This document shows, piece after piece, positions 1 to 10,380 of a DNA stretch of 64,000 nt (position 1 is the stretch's first letter; every line of letters starts with the position of its first letter). Under the pieces are notes generated by a model, which made no database searches, was not told the DNA's origin, and saw only the letters and a program-made list of their open reading frames with translations. The DNA is from Cyanophora paradoxa (taxonomy: Eukaryota > Glaucocystophyceae > Cyanophorales > Cyanophoraceae): assembly GCA_004431415.1 (NCBI GenBank), contig QPMI01000026.1, positions 82,064 through 146,063 of the forward strand. Direction: 5' to 3'. A program made the position numbers and the translations under genes.

Positions 1-194
1 AAGGTCGGAAGACGGCCGGGCTCACAGAAACGTGGGCGGCTGGAAGCTACAGGTCGCAGAACGATAATGCACAATGAAGCAGGGAGCGGCCCCGCGGGAA
101 TCCGCTTCGGGGGCCGGCTCCCATTCCTATAAAGAATGCGAAGATCTAATCTTATGCGGGAACGGGATTGAAGGCAGGGCGCCCGCGCCGCCGC

Positions 195-789
195 TCAGAA
201 GCCCGCGGCGGACGTCTCGCGGCGGATGCGGCGGGCGAGGTGGATGTCCTTGGGCATGATCGTCACGCGGCCCGCGTGGATCGCGCAGAGGTTCGCGTCC
301 TCGAAGAGGCCGATCAGGAAGGCCTCCGCAGCCTCCTGCGCGCGCAGGCGGATCAGAGCGGGATGGAAGCGTATCGCGCGGGTGGACTTTTACCTGGAGC
401 GCGTCCACGGCGGCGCTCATCCACCGCATGTCTTTCTGGCCGGAAACGACCTCAAGCGAAATGCTCGCGACGAGTCTCTTGAAGGGCGCCCGGCGGATGA
501 GACGTTTGGTTGACTTCTGGTACTTTCTTATCTGCGGGCACATCAGCGTTATGATTGAGCGCGCGACGCGAGCCTTGAGAAGGCCGGCGGACCTCCTTCA
601 GCGCGAGCTCCCCGGGCCGGAGACGACGCGGCGGCTTTTTGACCCCCGCCGAAGTTGGGGATGCAGAAGCCTGTTGGGACCCACCCGAGCTGGCAGTCTG
701 CACGCGGAAATGAGCACACGCGACATCGGGGCGAAGCGAAGGCTCACTTTGATCTGCCGGTGCTTGGGGGCCTGCTTGACCCGCGCCAT
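195..789 (-). CDS. Histone H3 variant, CENP-A/CenH3-like (4 exons, 141 aa)
   Basis: A nucleosome core histone; by its features possibly the centromeric variant. Four exons on the minus strand join in frame: 789-748, 697-593, 531-394 and 335-195, with GT-AG introns of 50, 61 and 58 nt. The first exon starts MARVKQ, keeping the H3 N-terminus and a lysine at position 4. Exon 2 has the RPGELALKE segment, exon 3 the alphaN/alpha1 part ([12 protein letters not shown]) and exon 4 the end ([20 protein letters not shown], then LARRIR). The histone fold is complete. Departures from canonical H3 are a loop 1 about three residues longer, a Trp before alpha2 ([10 protein letters not shown]), EAAEAF instead of the usual EASEAY, and HAGRVT instead of HAKRVT. 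The last three match CENP-A. It is head-to-head with the rhodanese gene. A divergent non-centromeric H3 is the alternative. Confidence 0.88.
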
Positions 790-1046
790 TTACTCAAGCA
801 ACCTCTGGCTCGCTTGCTGGCGCTCGGTGGGAGCGACTCGACCACGCGAATGCTCGAGGATGAGCGCCCGGTCGAGGCGGAGAAAGTCGTTGAAGAAGTG
901 AACAATGCCAATGCCGATGTGGGGTCCGCCAAAATTGCGCGGTTGAGCAGTCAGGAGTCAGGCTGACCGACCTTCAGGCTGACTGTCAGGGGATCCCGGG
1001 GGTACAGATCGCTCGTCTGCCAACCCGTCACTCGTTCGTCGCAAGG
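790..1046. promoter_or_regulatory. Bidirectional intergenic region between H3 variant and rhodanese genes
   Basis: This 257-bp gap separates two start codons facing away from each other, so it must hold both 5' ends. I see no TATA box or strong repeat in it. Its role as a shared promoter is inferred from gene orientation only. Confidence 0.45.
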
Positions 1047-2771
1047 ATGTCCGCCTTCGTCGCCGCTCTCCCCACCGTGTCCCGCGCCCAGGCCGGCGTC
1101 GTTGGCCACGTCTCCCGGATCGCCTCGGCATCGGCATCGAAGACAGCGGCTCGGGCGCAGTCCATCCGCAGCACGTTCACGGCGACCCCCGTCCGCCCGG
1201 CGGTCTCGTTCTTCGCGACCCGCTCCCTGAAGGTCAAGACTGTCCCCGTCGCCCACAAGGCCGCTTTCACCACCCGCGCGGAGGCCGGCAAGATAGGCTC
1301 CGCCCGCGCGTCCCACGTGAGCGAGGATCGCATGCGCTCGCTGCGTCCGCCCCGGGATCTGATCGGGGCCGCCAGATCCTCGTCGACGACGAGAAGTTCG
1401 CGGATGAGGTGCGGGGACCCCGCCGCGGTCAGCGGCGCCCATTTGACGCGTTGTCCGCAGCTTCTGGCGAAGGTACGCGGTGCGGCGGGTCTTAGCTTTC
1501 GAAAGGGCCGCAAGATCGAACTTCCGGGCTCCGGGCCTCCGATCCGGTCCCCGAATCGCCTCCCGCCGCGCAGGTCAACGGCGGCGCCAACTTCGCCGAC
1601 CTCGCCAAGGTGCGGAAACTGCAATCCCGGGCTTTTCGCCCCGTCCCTATCATTTCGACTGATTGACTGTCGCTCAGGAGCACAGCAAGGTGGGCGGGGC
1701 CGTGCTTGCCGTTCCTTCTCGCGCCCTCCCTCCTCGCTGACCGTCTCGCTCCTTGAAGTGCCCGTCCGGCAAGCAGCAGGGCGGCGGTCCGTACCCCGGG
1801 CCCGCCCGGCCGCGGCCGCCGCTCGCCGGAGCCCGCTGACGTCACGCCGCGCGCTGGCTGCAGACCTCAGCTGGTTCGGCCCGAACATGATGGTCAAGGA
1901 GTTCGAGGACGTGCGTATACGTACCCCTCCCCGCGCCGCCGCCCCCGGGTACCGGCTCATCCCCTCCGCAGGTCTCCTTCGAGCCGAGCAACATGGGCAA
2001 GACCGTCAAGGTCAAGACCCAGTTCGGCTGGTGTGGTATCCCCCTTCGTCTTCTCCCCCCTCTAGTTTCAACGCCGCTGCAGGCACCTGGTGCAGGTTAC
2101 CGGCCAGCGCCCGGTACGCCCCGCGGTCCCCTGCGCCTCCACTCCAGCTTGCTCCGGTTCTTAAGCTTACGTCCTGTTCTTGTGCAGGCCCCGGGCAAGG
2201 TCGAGGTTGAGGAGCTCGCCAAGATCATGAAGGAGCGCAAGGACGAGGTCCAGCTTATCGGTACCCCCTCCCGGCTCAACCCCCCCCACCCTCTGGCTTA
2301 CCCGGGGGGGGGGGGTAGACGTGCGCGAGGACGACGAGCTCGCGATCGCGTCGGTCCCCGGCTTCATGCCGTTCCCCCTTACCCAGGCCCAGTCCTGGGC
2401 CCCCGCCCTCCAGGTACCTTCTACCCCCCCCCTTCTTTCCCCCCCCCCCCAACTCAACCGTACCCAGGCGGGCGAGCGGCTCGACAAGACGAAGGAGACC
2501 GTGCGGCCGTACCCCTGCCCCTCCCCCGCCCCTTTCCCCTGACTCTTTCTCCTGCGCCGCAGTACGTGATGTGCCACAAGGGCATGCGGAGCGCGCAGAT
2601 GTGCAACTTCCTCGCCCAGATCGGCTTCGAGAAGGTGCCTGGCTGGCATCCAGCGAGCCTTCTTGAGCCCTGAGCTCGTTGTAACCGCCTGGCCGGCGCC
2701 AGGTCTACAACGTGACGGGCGGCATCGACGCGTACAGCAAGAAGGTCGACTCCAGCGTCCCCACCTACTAG
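1047..2771 (+). CDS. Rhodanese-like sulfurtransferase, probably organelle-targeted, multi-exon
   Basis: A single rhodanese domain protein, expected to carry a persulfide on its active-site cysteine. The 3' exons are secure: 2188-2260, 2319-2413, 2468-2500, 2563-2634 and 2703-2771, all GT-AG. They read an alpha/beta rhodanese fold: VEELAKIMKERKDEVQLI, the DVRE substrate-loop motif, and the active-site loop YVMCHKGMRSAQ with the catalytic Cys, ending GGIDAYSKKV and a TAG stop. The N-terminal ~90 residues from the ATG at 1047 are rich in Ala, Ser and Arg and poor in acids, like a plastid or mitochondrial transit peptide. The exon structure between 1340 and 1870 is not resolved. The intron at 2261-2318 begins GTACCCCC and ends in a G-run plus GTAG. 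Substrate is unknown. Confidence 0.8.
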
Positions 2772-3008
2772 CCGGCCCGGCCGTCTCTCGGCTCGAGCTT
2801 ATCGTTCCGTCCCCTGCATTTGCATGCACTTGAATGCGAGGGACGGATTGCCCCTGCAGCTGATCATGAGCGCCTGCTTGCTTGCTCCACTCTAGCTCGG
2901 GGGCCGGGCTGGCACGAGCGCACGTGGGACCGGCAGATCCGGATCCAAGCAGAGCCTAATTACTTATAATAAAGCTCCTCTACGCTATCTATCTAATCTG
3001 GATCGAAT
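2772..3008. other. Intergenic region between convergent gene ends
   Basis: Holds the 3' ends of the rhodanese (plus) and ECH1-like (minus) genes. An AATAAA hexamer lies at 2968-2973 on the plus strand, a plausible polyadenylation signal for the rhodanese transcript. Nothing else is seen. Confidence 0.4.
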
Positions 3009-4092
3009 CTAGAGGCGGGCGCGGGCGAACTTGGGGGCGCGCGTCTCCAGGGCCGCCGAGACGGCCTCCTCCAGGTCGGTGGAGGCGAGGAGGGCGCCGG
3101 CGTTGTACGCGGCGACGTAGCGGAGGCCGCCCTCCACCGAAAGGTTGGAGGCGAGCTGGGCGTTCAGGACGTGCTTCGTGCCGCGGACGGCGAGCGGGCT
3201 CTTGGCGGCGATCGCGCGCGCGGCCTTCAGGCCGTGCTCGCGGAGGGCCTCGGGGCTCTCCAGGACGGCGGCGACGAGGCCGGCCCGGAGCGCCTCGTCG
3301 GCGGGGACGGAGCGGCCCGTGAGGGCCATCTCTCGCGTGCGGGACTCGCCTGGCGCGGAGGTAAGCGATGGAAAGTGCGGAAGGAGAGTTGCAAAGCTAC
3401 CGATGAGGCGCGGGAGGCGCTGGAGGGACCCCAGATCCGCCGTGATCCCCAGGTCGACCTCCTTCACCGCGAAGCTCGCGTCCTTCGTGCAGTAGCGGAT
3501 GTCCGCCGCGGCGATCAAATCCACGCCGCCGCCGACGCAGGGGCCGTGCACGCAGGCCACGACGGGCACGGGGCAGGCCTCCAGCGCCGAGAACGCCTCC
3601 TGGAGGGAGAGGATGAAGCGGCGGAAGGACTCCCGCCTCCGCGCCTCGCACGCGATCGGCTGCAGCTCGCGCGACATCTGCGCGGGCGGCGGCGGCGGGC
3701 GCGGGGCACGTAAGCGGCGGCGGCGGAGGGCCCCGCGCGCGAAACGGATCAAATCGCATCGCACGTGGTCGAAGAAGCCGACGAGATCGATTCCCGCGCA
3801 GAAGGTGCGGCCCGCCTGCGTCAGGAGGACAACCCGAGTCTCCTTCCCATCCGCCTCAAGCTGCTCGGGCGCGAAAACGCGCCGGAACTCCGCAAAGCTC
3901 GCCACGGTCAGCGCGTTCGCCTGCGCGGCCCCGCATCGGCCCGCGCTTTCGGAGAAAGCAGCGATAGCTGAATTTCCGCACCTTCTCTGGCCTCGAGAGC
4001 TGCACCTCCAGGACGCCCTCCGCCGGCCTCGACACGCGCAGAAAGCCGCCGCCGCCGCCGCCGCCGCCGCCGCTGCTGCTCGCAGTCTGCAT
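3009..4092 (-). CDS. ECH1: Delta3,5-Delta2,4-dienoyl-CoA isomerase-like (ECH1 family), PTS1-type C-terminus
   Basis: A crotonase-fold enzyme of unsaturated fatty acid beta-oxidation. Four exons (4092-3982, 3920-3765, 3677-3401, 3349-3009) join in frame. The N-terminus carries a nine-glycine run encoded by a GGC repeat. The protein has the oxyanion-hole segment (GRTFCAGIDL), then GGGVDLIAAADIRYC and VKEVDLGITADLGSLQRLP. These contain the Asp, Glu and Asp that ECH1 uses for catalysis, which separates it from plain enoyl-CoA hydratases. The last three residues are ARL, a valid peroxisomal PTS1 tripeptide. Length (~295 aa) fits the family. It converges on the rhodanese gene. The specific isomerase assignment rests on motif likeness; another crotonase activity is possible. 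Confidence 0.85.
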
Positions 4093-4237
4093 TTCAGTCC
4101 TCGTGCTCCTCCGGTTCCGAGCGGATCTGCGAAAAGGACTAAGCGTCGCTCAGCGCAGCGGGCCGGCTTGCACTGCACCGCCAAAGTCGAGAGCCCAATC
4201 ACGGCGCGCGCCACTGCGAGGGCGCAATCAGAGGCAA

Positions 4238-4480
4238 TTACGAGGGACCGCGAGCAGGGCAGCTGCGCCCGTCTACCGCCGCCGCGCGGCGGGCATTCTT
4301 TGACAGCTCCCGGGCGGCGGGCCTGCCCGGGCGGGCGGCGTTCGGGCCGGGCAGGGCCGCACCGCAGTGCAGGCAGGCGTAGGAAGCGAGCAGCTGCACG
4401 CCGAAGAACGCGTGGAAGCCGACCTCGGTGTCGTGGCCAATCCAGCCGGCGTGCCGCAGCAGCTTCGACAATATGAACAT
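4238..4480 (-). CDS. Possible small ORF, unknown product
   Basis: An 80-codon open frame beginning MFILSKLLRHAGWIGHDTEV in the gap between the ECH1-like and RPS16 genes. The first half looks protein-like (hydrophobic alternation, a CLHC pair); the second half is Arg/Ala/Pro-rich, as chance GC-rich frames are. No family is recognised and no splice partner was found. It may be an exon of a short gene or a chance frame. Confidence 0.25.
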   Translation of the reverse strand: MFILSKLLRHAGWIGHDTEVGFHAFFGVQLLASYACLHCGAALPGPNAARPGRPAARELSKNARRAAAVDGRSCPARGPS

Positions 4481-4672
4481 ATGCAGTCAACGCCGCAAGC
4501 GCAAGTAGCTGCTTGCGCTGCGCTCTGCGGCTCTTGCTCCGGCTGTTCGCACGCCGTACCCAGTGTCAGGAGGGGGGAAGCCGGTCAGGGGGGGCGATCC
4601 GTAGGGGCATACAGGACGTGCGCTCTCGATCCCGCCGACCCGCTTTCCTGGCTGACGGGGGCCTTGCAGACA

Positions 4673-5475
4673 ATGACGGAGAGCGTGCAGACCTTCGGCA
4701 AGAAGGTCCGTATCCGTGCCGGGCGAATCGGGGCAGCAGGTGGACCGTGGCTGATCGCGTGTCGGCCGCGGCGCACAGAAAACCGCTATCGCGGTGGCCT
4801 ACGCCAAGAAGGGCAAGGGCCTCATCAAGGTCAATGGCAGCCCGGTGGAGCTCGTCCAGCCGGAGACCCTCCGCTTCAAGGTCTTCGAGCCGATCCTCCT
4901 CCTCGGCCGCCAGCGGTTCGCGAACATCGACATCCGCATCCGCGTGACGGGCGGTGGTTTCACTGCTCAGATCTACGGTGCGCACGCGCAGCCAGCCCTC
5001 TAGCTTTCGGGATGTTCTCGCTAACGCAGGCCGCGGCCCTGTGCAGCTGTCCGCCAGGCGCTCGCCAAGGCGATCGTCGCCTACTACCAGAAGTGTAAGC
5101 TCCGCGCTCTGGACGCGTAGCGGGCCCAGCGGCTAGCGGGACGAGATCGACGAGCGCCAGGGATGGCTAAAGTTTGAGATCACGCTACTCTAATGCGTGA
5201 CAATCTTCGCGCTGAGGTTTCTCTATCTCTTCCGTGGACGCCCGCCGCCCCCCGCACACCGCACTCTAGCTCCGTCGCTGCGCCATCGTCCGCCTCGCTG
5301 ACCTCCGGCATCCACCTGGGGCACCGCAGACGTCGACGAGACGTCGAAGAAGGAGATCAAGGACATCCTCCTGGCGTACGACCGCTCTCTCCTCGTCGCG
5401 GACCCCCGCCGCTGCGAGCCGAAGAAGTTCGGTGGCCGTGGTGCTCGCGCCCGGTTCCAGAAGTCGTACCGTTAA
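4673..5475 (+). CDS. RPS16: 40S ribosomal protein S16 (uS9), 4 exons
   Basis: A small-subunit ribosomal protein located at the decoding head of the 40S subunit. Exons 4673-4705, 4779-4977, 5047-5094 and 5330-5475 join in frame; introns of 73, 69 and 235 nt are GT-AG. The product reads [20 protein letters not shown] at the start, then the conserved KVNGSPVEL and [14 protein letters not shown], and ends [15 protein letters not shown]. The KSYR C-terminal tail that contacts the P-site tRNA in this family is intact. Length (about 141 aa) is normal. The start is set by the family N-terminus. There are no frameshifts, so it serves as an internal quality control for the sequence. Confidence 0.97.
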
Positions 5476-5783
5476 GCAGCAGCTCTTTCGCGGGCTCCTC
5501 TCTCGCGCGAGGAGTCAGCGACGAGCTGCGGGGCGGGGATTCTGTCGGCGGCCACGCCGAATCCCGCCCCGACGGCCAGCGATCTTTCTGCGCCCTCGAA
5601 TGCCGTTCACGCTTTCCGATCCGTGTCTACGTAGGGGTTGTGTCTGTCCCTCTCGAATCATCAGATGCCCCGTCTTCCGTCTCCTTGACGCGCCCGGCAG
5701 CCGCCAGACTAACCGCCCCGCCCTCCCCGCCCGGCCGCTTTCCCCTCTTCCCTTCCCCGCCGGTTTTCCTTTGCGACAAGCCT

Positions 5784-5908
5784 CCGTCCCTTTCGGTACT
5801 CCGCCTTTATGCGTGGCGATGTACCTAGAAGAGTGGGGCGAGACGAAGCGGAGGACAGGCGGAGCCCAGGACCGTCCATGAGCGGGCTCCTTTGTTTCCT
5901 CTATACAT
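5784..5908. repeat. 125-bp direct repeat, copy 1
   Basis: Essentially identical to 6185-6309, offset 401 bp, with the sequence between and beyond unrelated. The element has internal complementarity: CTCCGCC near the start pairs with GGCGGAG further in, and GGAGCCC pairs with GGGCTCC near the end. It lies in the 3' flank of RPS16. No open reading frame of note; it does not match U1-U6 or SRP RNA by eye. Confidence 0.8.
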
Positions 5909-6184
5909 TCCATGATCATGATTTCCATCTCTTTCGACTCTAAGCCACTCCTTTTCGCGTCCATATGCCTCGCTCTGGTGTCCGGACTGCGGCCGCGCGC
6001 CGCATTGATCGGGACCCGCTGCAGGCGCCATATTTATGCCTGCGGCCGGATGACCTTCGCTAAGATCTATAAAGCTTTTCAGTCGATGCTCCATCGACAT
6101 CGCTCTTCTTATCTCCCCTTTCTATTTAGATCATCCTCTGCGCCTCTTTGACTTCCCTGATGTTTGAGAGCCGTTTGCGAGCCC

Positions 6185-6309
6185 CCGTCCCTTTCGGTAC
6201 TCCGCCTTTATGCGTGGCGATGTACCTAGAAGAGTGGGGCGAGACGAAGCGGAGGACAGGCGGAGCCCAGGACCGTCCATGAGCGGGCTCCTTTGTTTCC
6301 TCTATACAT
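6185..6309. repeat. 125-bp direct repeat, copy 2
   Basis: Second copy of the element at 5784-5908, same orientation. Preservation of the whole element with divergent flanks suggests either recent duplication or a selected unit such as a structured RNA or regulatory block. Confidence 0.8.
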
Positions 6310-6538
6310 CTTCAAATTCGAATTCGAGCCGCCCATCCCTTCCCTTTCGAATTCATGTCCTTCGGCCGCCGGTCTAGCCGTATGCCTCGCCTCACAAGGG
6401 TCCCGCCGGCCCTGCGGAGCACCGGCGCGGGTGTGTCTGCTTGAAGCTTGCAACGAGGGTTCGGATCCGGGGCGACCGATATCGCCATCCCTCGCCCCTT
6501 GGCGCCGCGACGGTTAAGCATGGGGCGCCCCGCCGCCT

Positions 6539-8100
6539 GTGATCGCATGTCAGCTTTTCTCAGCTGCAGATTTAGATCTAGACGTTGGCACCGAGCTCGG
6601 GGCTGTGAGCGAGAGAGCATACGAGTGCGCGTCGTCGGCAAATGCGGGTTCGATGGGCGGGCAGCACAGCACAGGCCGGGCAGGCACATACGTACGCGAT
6701 CCGCATATAGCTGCCGCTGGGAGCTTCAAGCCTCCTCTTGGGGCCGAGGCGATCATCCTTGAAGAGGAGTTGGAGCTGGACGCGAAGAAGCAAGCGGCAG
6801 ATTTAGACGGCAGGCAGCGCGATTGGCATGCGTGCGTGCAGGTCACTGATACCGCTGAAGAGGTCAGTACTACTTTTGCTATTGATCGGCTCCGGTTCTG
6901 GGCCATGCTCACCTCTGTGCATCACGTGAATACGTGCGGCCCTCGCGCAGCAGAGCGGGAGGGGCGACTCTCTTCAGAATGCGCTGGCTGCGGCCAGCAG
7001 CGGGGAGCTGGGCTGGCTGCATTTGGTCCGCGGCGACTGCGAGTCCGCCCTTCCTCTGCTGGAGGTGCGCATGCGCGCGCCAAGGCGCCCTCGCCATCCA
7101 AGCGCATCAAGCGCCCACTGCATCGCTGCGATTTCGAGCTCCGCTCGTGCAGCGGGCCCTTTCGCTGGCGACGATCGCAGAGTCCATGGGCCCGACGCAT
7201 AAGTTCACGGGCGAAATGCTGTTCGGCATCGCCCGCGCCAGGCACGCGCTTGGCGAGCGCCCGGCCGCCCTCCTCATGTACGAGGTGCATGCGCCCCTGC
7301 GCTCGTTCCGCCCGAACGAAGCACTGCGGCACGCTCAGCGCGCTCCTCCTCAGCGCGCGCTGGAGATCAAGCGCGCCAACTCGCGGCGGCGGCACGGGGA
7401 CGACCCGGGTACCCGCCCCGCGTTCTTCTCCACCGCCCGCGCACCCTGAAGCGCAAGCACCGACCCCGCAGAGGTCGCGACGGTGCTGCTGTGGCTCGGC
7501 AAGCTTCACACGGAGGCGGGCAGGCTCGACAAGGCAAAGCCGCTCCTGGAGGCGCGCGCGGCCCGCCATGGCCACCCCTGACCTGAACTGAGCTGACCGG
7601 CCCGCAGCGCTCCCTTTCGATCCGAGTCAAGCCGTGGGCGGGGCACGGCGGCCCCGGGCACACGCAGGCGCCTTTCCTAAGCTCTGATCGCGCGCGCGCC
7701 TCTAAGTATAGCGCAGGTCGCGGAGTGCCTGACGGCGACGGCGGCGCTGCTCCAGGCGACGGGACGCCGCATGGAGGCGGAGCGAATGCTGGAGGAGGCG
7801 TTCGGACTCCTGCAGCGGGCCGAGCGCTCGGGCTGCCTGGGTGCAGGCGGCGCCGACCCGGGGCCGGAGGTGCCGGAGACGCTCCACGCCCTCGCCGCGA
7901 TCATCGCCGAGCGGCGCCCGCACGCCGCCGCCGCCCTCTTCGAGGTGGGGGTACCCCTCCCTCAAAAATTCAAATTTTCGAAACATTTGATCCGGCAGCG
8001 GGCGCTGGGGCTGCGGCGGCGGCTGCTGGTGGCGGAACACGCGGACACGCGGCGGACGGAGGCGGCGCTTGCCGCCGCCCGCGCCCGCTGCGAGCGCTAG
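6539..8100 (+). CDS. TPR-repeat protein, multi-exon
   Basis: A tetratricopeptide-type helical repeat protein, expected to act as a protein-interaction scaffold. Exons show helix pairs such as NALAAASSGELGWLHLVRGD (near 6985), then ESALPLLE; FGIARARHALGERPAALLMY (near 7230); WLGKLHTEAGRLDKAKPLLE (near 7500); and a last block with CLTATAALLQATGRRMEAER (from 7712). Most exons end in Glu at a GTG-type donor and the next begins with Arg-Ala-Leu, so each intron falls at the same place in a repeat. The final intron is near 7948-8000, and the stop is at 8098-8100. The start is uncertain; an open frame begins at 6539 but may be too long. Organisation resembles the TPR part of the NLR-like gene at 37-40 kb. 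Confidence 0.6.
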
Positions 8101-8364
8101 CTAGCTAGCTAGCTATAGCTAGCTAGGACCGGATGTCGACCGGACCGGACTTCTCTGAGATTTTGTAAGCTATAGCTAAGCTGAATTCTTCTTCTAGCCT
8201 TCAAATTTTCTGGAGATTCTCATGAGGCCCTGCAGCTGGCGCCGATCCGCTTTCATTCTGCCCCCAGCAGGGGCGTGTGTACAGTTCGATGTCATTCATT
8301 CAATTCTGATCAGAGATTCTTTCCGAGTGTAGCGCGGTCTATAGCTAGATGTAGACCTATACAG
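8101..8364. other. Intergenic, rich in CTAG/AGCT palindromes
   Basis: AT-richer non-coding DNA with a run of GCTAGCTA units directly after the TPR stop and several scattered short palindromes. No gene seen. Confidence 0.4.
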
Positions 8365-10194
8365 CTAGCTAGGCGTCACTTTGGCTCGATATTTTTCTAG
8401 TCGGCTCGCTCTCATTGGGTGTGTATGAATGATTAGTATACATGAGTGTGATCCCCACCGCGCTAAGCTCGTCTCCCGATCCCAGCTGGGAGGCAGATCG
8501 GTGATTATGAAAGCTGCCAGCGGGCTGGCAGGTACCAGTTCATGATCATTCGCAGCAGCGCGCTCGAACTCGGTGACGCCGAGGGCGTCTGCGGCGAACT
8601 GCGCCGAGGGCGTCGGCGGGTGGGCTCGCTGCAGCGGGCGGCGGGCGTGGCGGACCTGGCGCGTGAGCATGAGCTCGAACTCCGTGACGGCGGGGTCGGT
8701 GGGGCGGAAGCAGGGGAAGCGCTCGATGCCGAGGTAGGCGGCCAGCGCCTCGGGGGAGGGGAAGAGGAGCCACGCCGCGTCCCGCGCCCCGCCCCGCTCC
8801 GCCGTGTGCCGGTGCGAGTCGAACACCAGCAACTGCCCCGCCGCCGTTGCGAGGGGCCGGACGCGAGGCGGGGGGGCGGGCGAACCGTGCAGGGGAGGGC
8901 GGCGAGGGGCGGGGGGCGCCAGCGGCGCGGGTGGGCGCGGTACGCGTCGCGGACGGCTTGGGCGAGCTCGTGGCGGGGCGGCCCGGGCAGCGCGAGGGCG
9001 ACGAGGGTCTGGCTCGCGCACGTGACGGCGAGGCCCTCGGGCCGGCGCCGGCCCGCCTCCCACAGCTCCCGCGCCGGCCCCTCGAACGCCCGCCCGTCCG
9101 GCTGCTCGCCGGTCGGCCGGGGCAGCGGCGCGGCGGCGGGGGGCGGACCGCGAGGGCGCCGTCGACGCGGACGGCGACGCGGAGGGGGCGGAGGTCGGGC
9201 GCGGCGCCGGCGACGGCGTCGAATTCGGTGTGCTCGACGCCCGCCGGCGCCGCGCCGCCCGCCCTCGCCATGTAGTGCTCGTACAGCAGCGTCCCCTCCC
9301 GCAGCACCTGCCGCCGCCGGTCGGGCGGCGCGGCGGCGGGTGGCGCGGCGGCGGGCGCAGGGCGGACCCTGTCGACGGCCTCCGGGTCCCAGTAGGGCGC
9401 GTCGCCCCGCATCACCTGCAGCGCCGCCAGCGCCGCGATCGCCGTGCACGCGCTCCGCCCACCGACGCCCTTCGAGCCCTGGTGCTTGTTCCCAACCACG
9501 CGCGCCACTGCGGCGCGGCGCGGGCGCTCAGCGGCAGCCGGACCCGCGGCGCGCGGCTCGCCCTTTCGCCGCACGGCGCCGCGGCGCACCGTACGCTGGA
9601 TGTACTTCTGCAAAAGGAAGGACGTTCATCGCTCCGTCCGCCGTCGTGCCCATGGAAGGCTGCGCGCCGTGAGAAGTGAGAATGCGGATCCGCAGAGCGA
9701 GCGAACAGCGCAGTCCGCCGGCCGCGAACCGAGACCAGTCATCTTCAGTCTCGAAGATCATGCTGTAGTCTTCCTGCTGCACAGCAGGCACGTCTACGAG
9801 CAGCCTCCATTCCCCGCTGTCGGCATCCTTGTGCATAGGCATGTGAACGTCCTGTGTGCAAGTGTCAACTAGGGACGTGTGAAGCGGTTGAACTCACAAT
9901 CGAAGGCATGAACGCCGTAGCGCTGATCGCGCGGTCGCCCGGCAGGCGGAGCTCGGCCGTCCCAGAGCGCGACACATCGAAACTCGGAGAACCAGCGCTG
10001 CGCGCCTTCGCGAAGAAGAACTCCCGCAAAGTTCCCGCGTCGAAGCCCAAAGAGACATCCACAGGCATCGCCTGCAGGTACCCGCCGTCCGCTGCTGCTG
10101 CAGTGCTGCAGGGCGATTCTGAACTGATGGATCGGTGCGCACGGCTCCCGATTTCTGCTGGGGAACTCGGAAATTTGTGTTGCGGGAGCTTCAT
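8365..10194 (-). CDS. Putative cysteine protease / deubiquitinase (C76-like), copy 1, probably frameshifted
   Basis: Lies almost wholly in the left arm of an inverted repeat. It encodes an N-terminal beta-sandwich-like part (from about 10083; TAELRLPGDRAISATAFMPS, then SGEWRLLVDVPAVQQEDYSM), then a segment with SACTAIAALAAL (candidate nucleophile Cys) and about 210 codons later LLVFDSHRH, followed by AAWLLFPSPEALAAYL. Cys then Asp-x-His is the order of catalytic residues in herpesvirus-type tegument deubiquitinases (family C76). Family membership is inference. The reading frame changes within a C-rich stretch near 8860-8880 relative to copy 2. After the repeat ends at 8591 the C-terminus is unique and stops at 8365. 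It is divergent from the gene at 10381. Confidence 0.5.
8591..10175 (-). repeat. Inverted repeat arm, left
   Basis: The reverse complement matches 18840-20414; for example, the ~240 bp around 9840-10080 are identical, intron included. Elsewhere there are scattered substitutions and small indels in C-rich runs. The inner edge grades into weaker similarity past 10146; the outer edge is sharp at 8591. Confidence 0.9.
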
Positions 10195-10380
10195 CGGGAA
10201 GGCATGCGCACTGCTTTAGCGGCTGGCAGCCTGCCTAGTCGAATTGATTGCCCAGTAGTCGAACTTAACGTGTACCCAAGCTCGCGCAGCCTGAGCCAGC
10301 CTCCTCCAGCCTCCAGCCTCCAGCCTCCAGCCTCCTCCTTCAAAGCCTCGCAGTCGTTAATATCGTTCATCCCTCGCCAC
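10195..10380. promoter_or_regulatory. Divergent intergenic region with CCTCCAG repeats
   Basis: Separates the copy-1 protease gene (minus) from the paralogue at 10381 (plus). Contains a run of imperfect CCAGCCTCC units at about 10300-10340, a pyrimidine-rich block possibly regulatory. No TATA box was recognised. Confidence 0.35.

Noticed and set aside
8542-9672. Long plus-strand frame across the left inverted repeat arm
   Set aside because: It is the antisense of the protease exons; the minus strand carries the conserved motifs.
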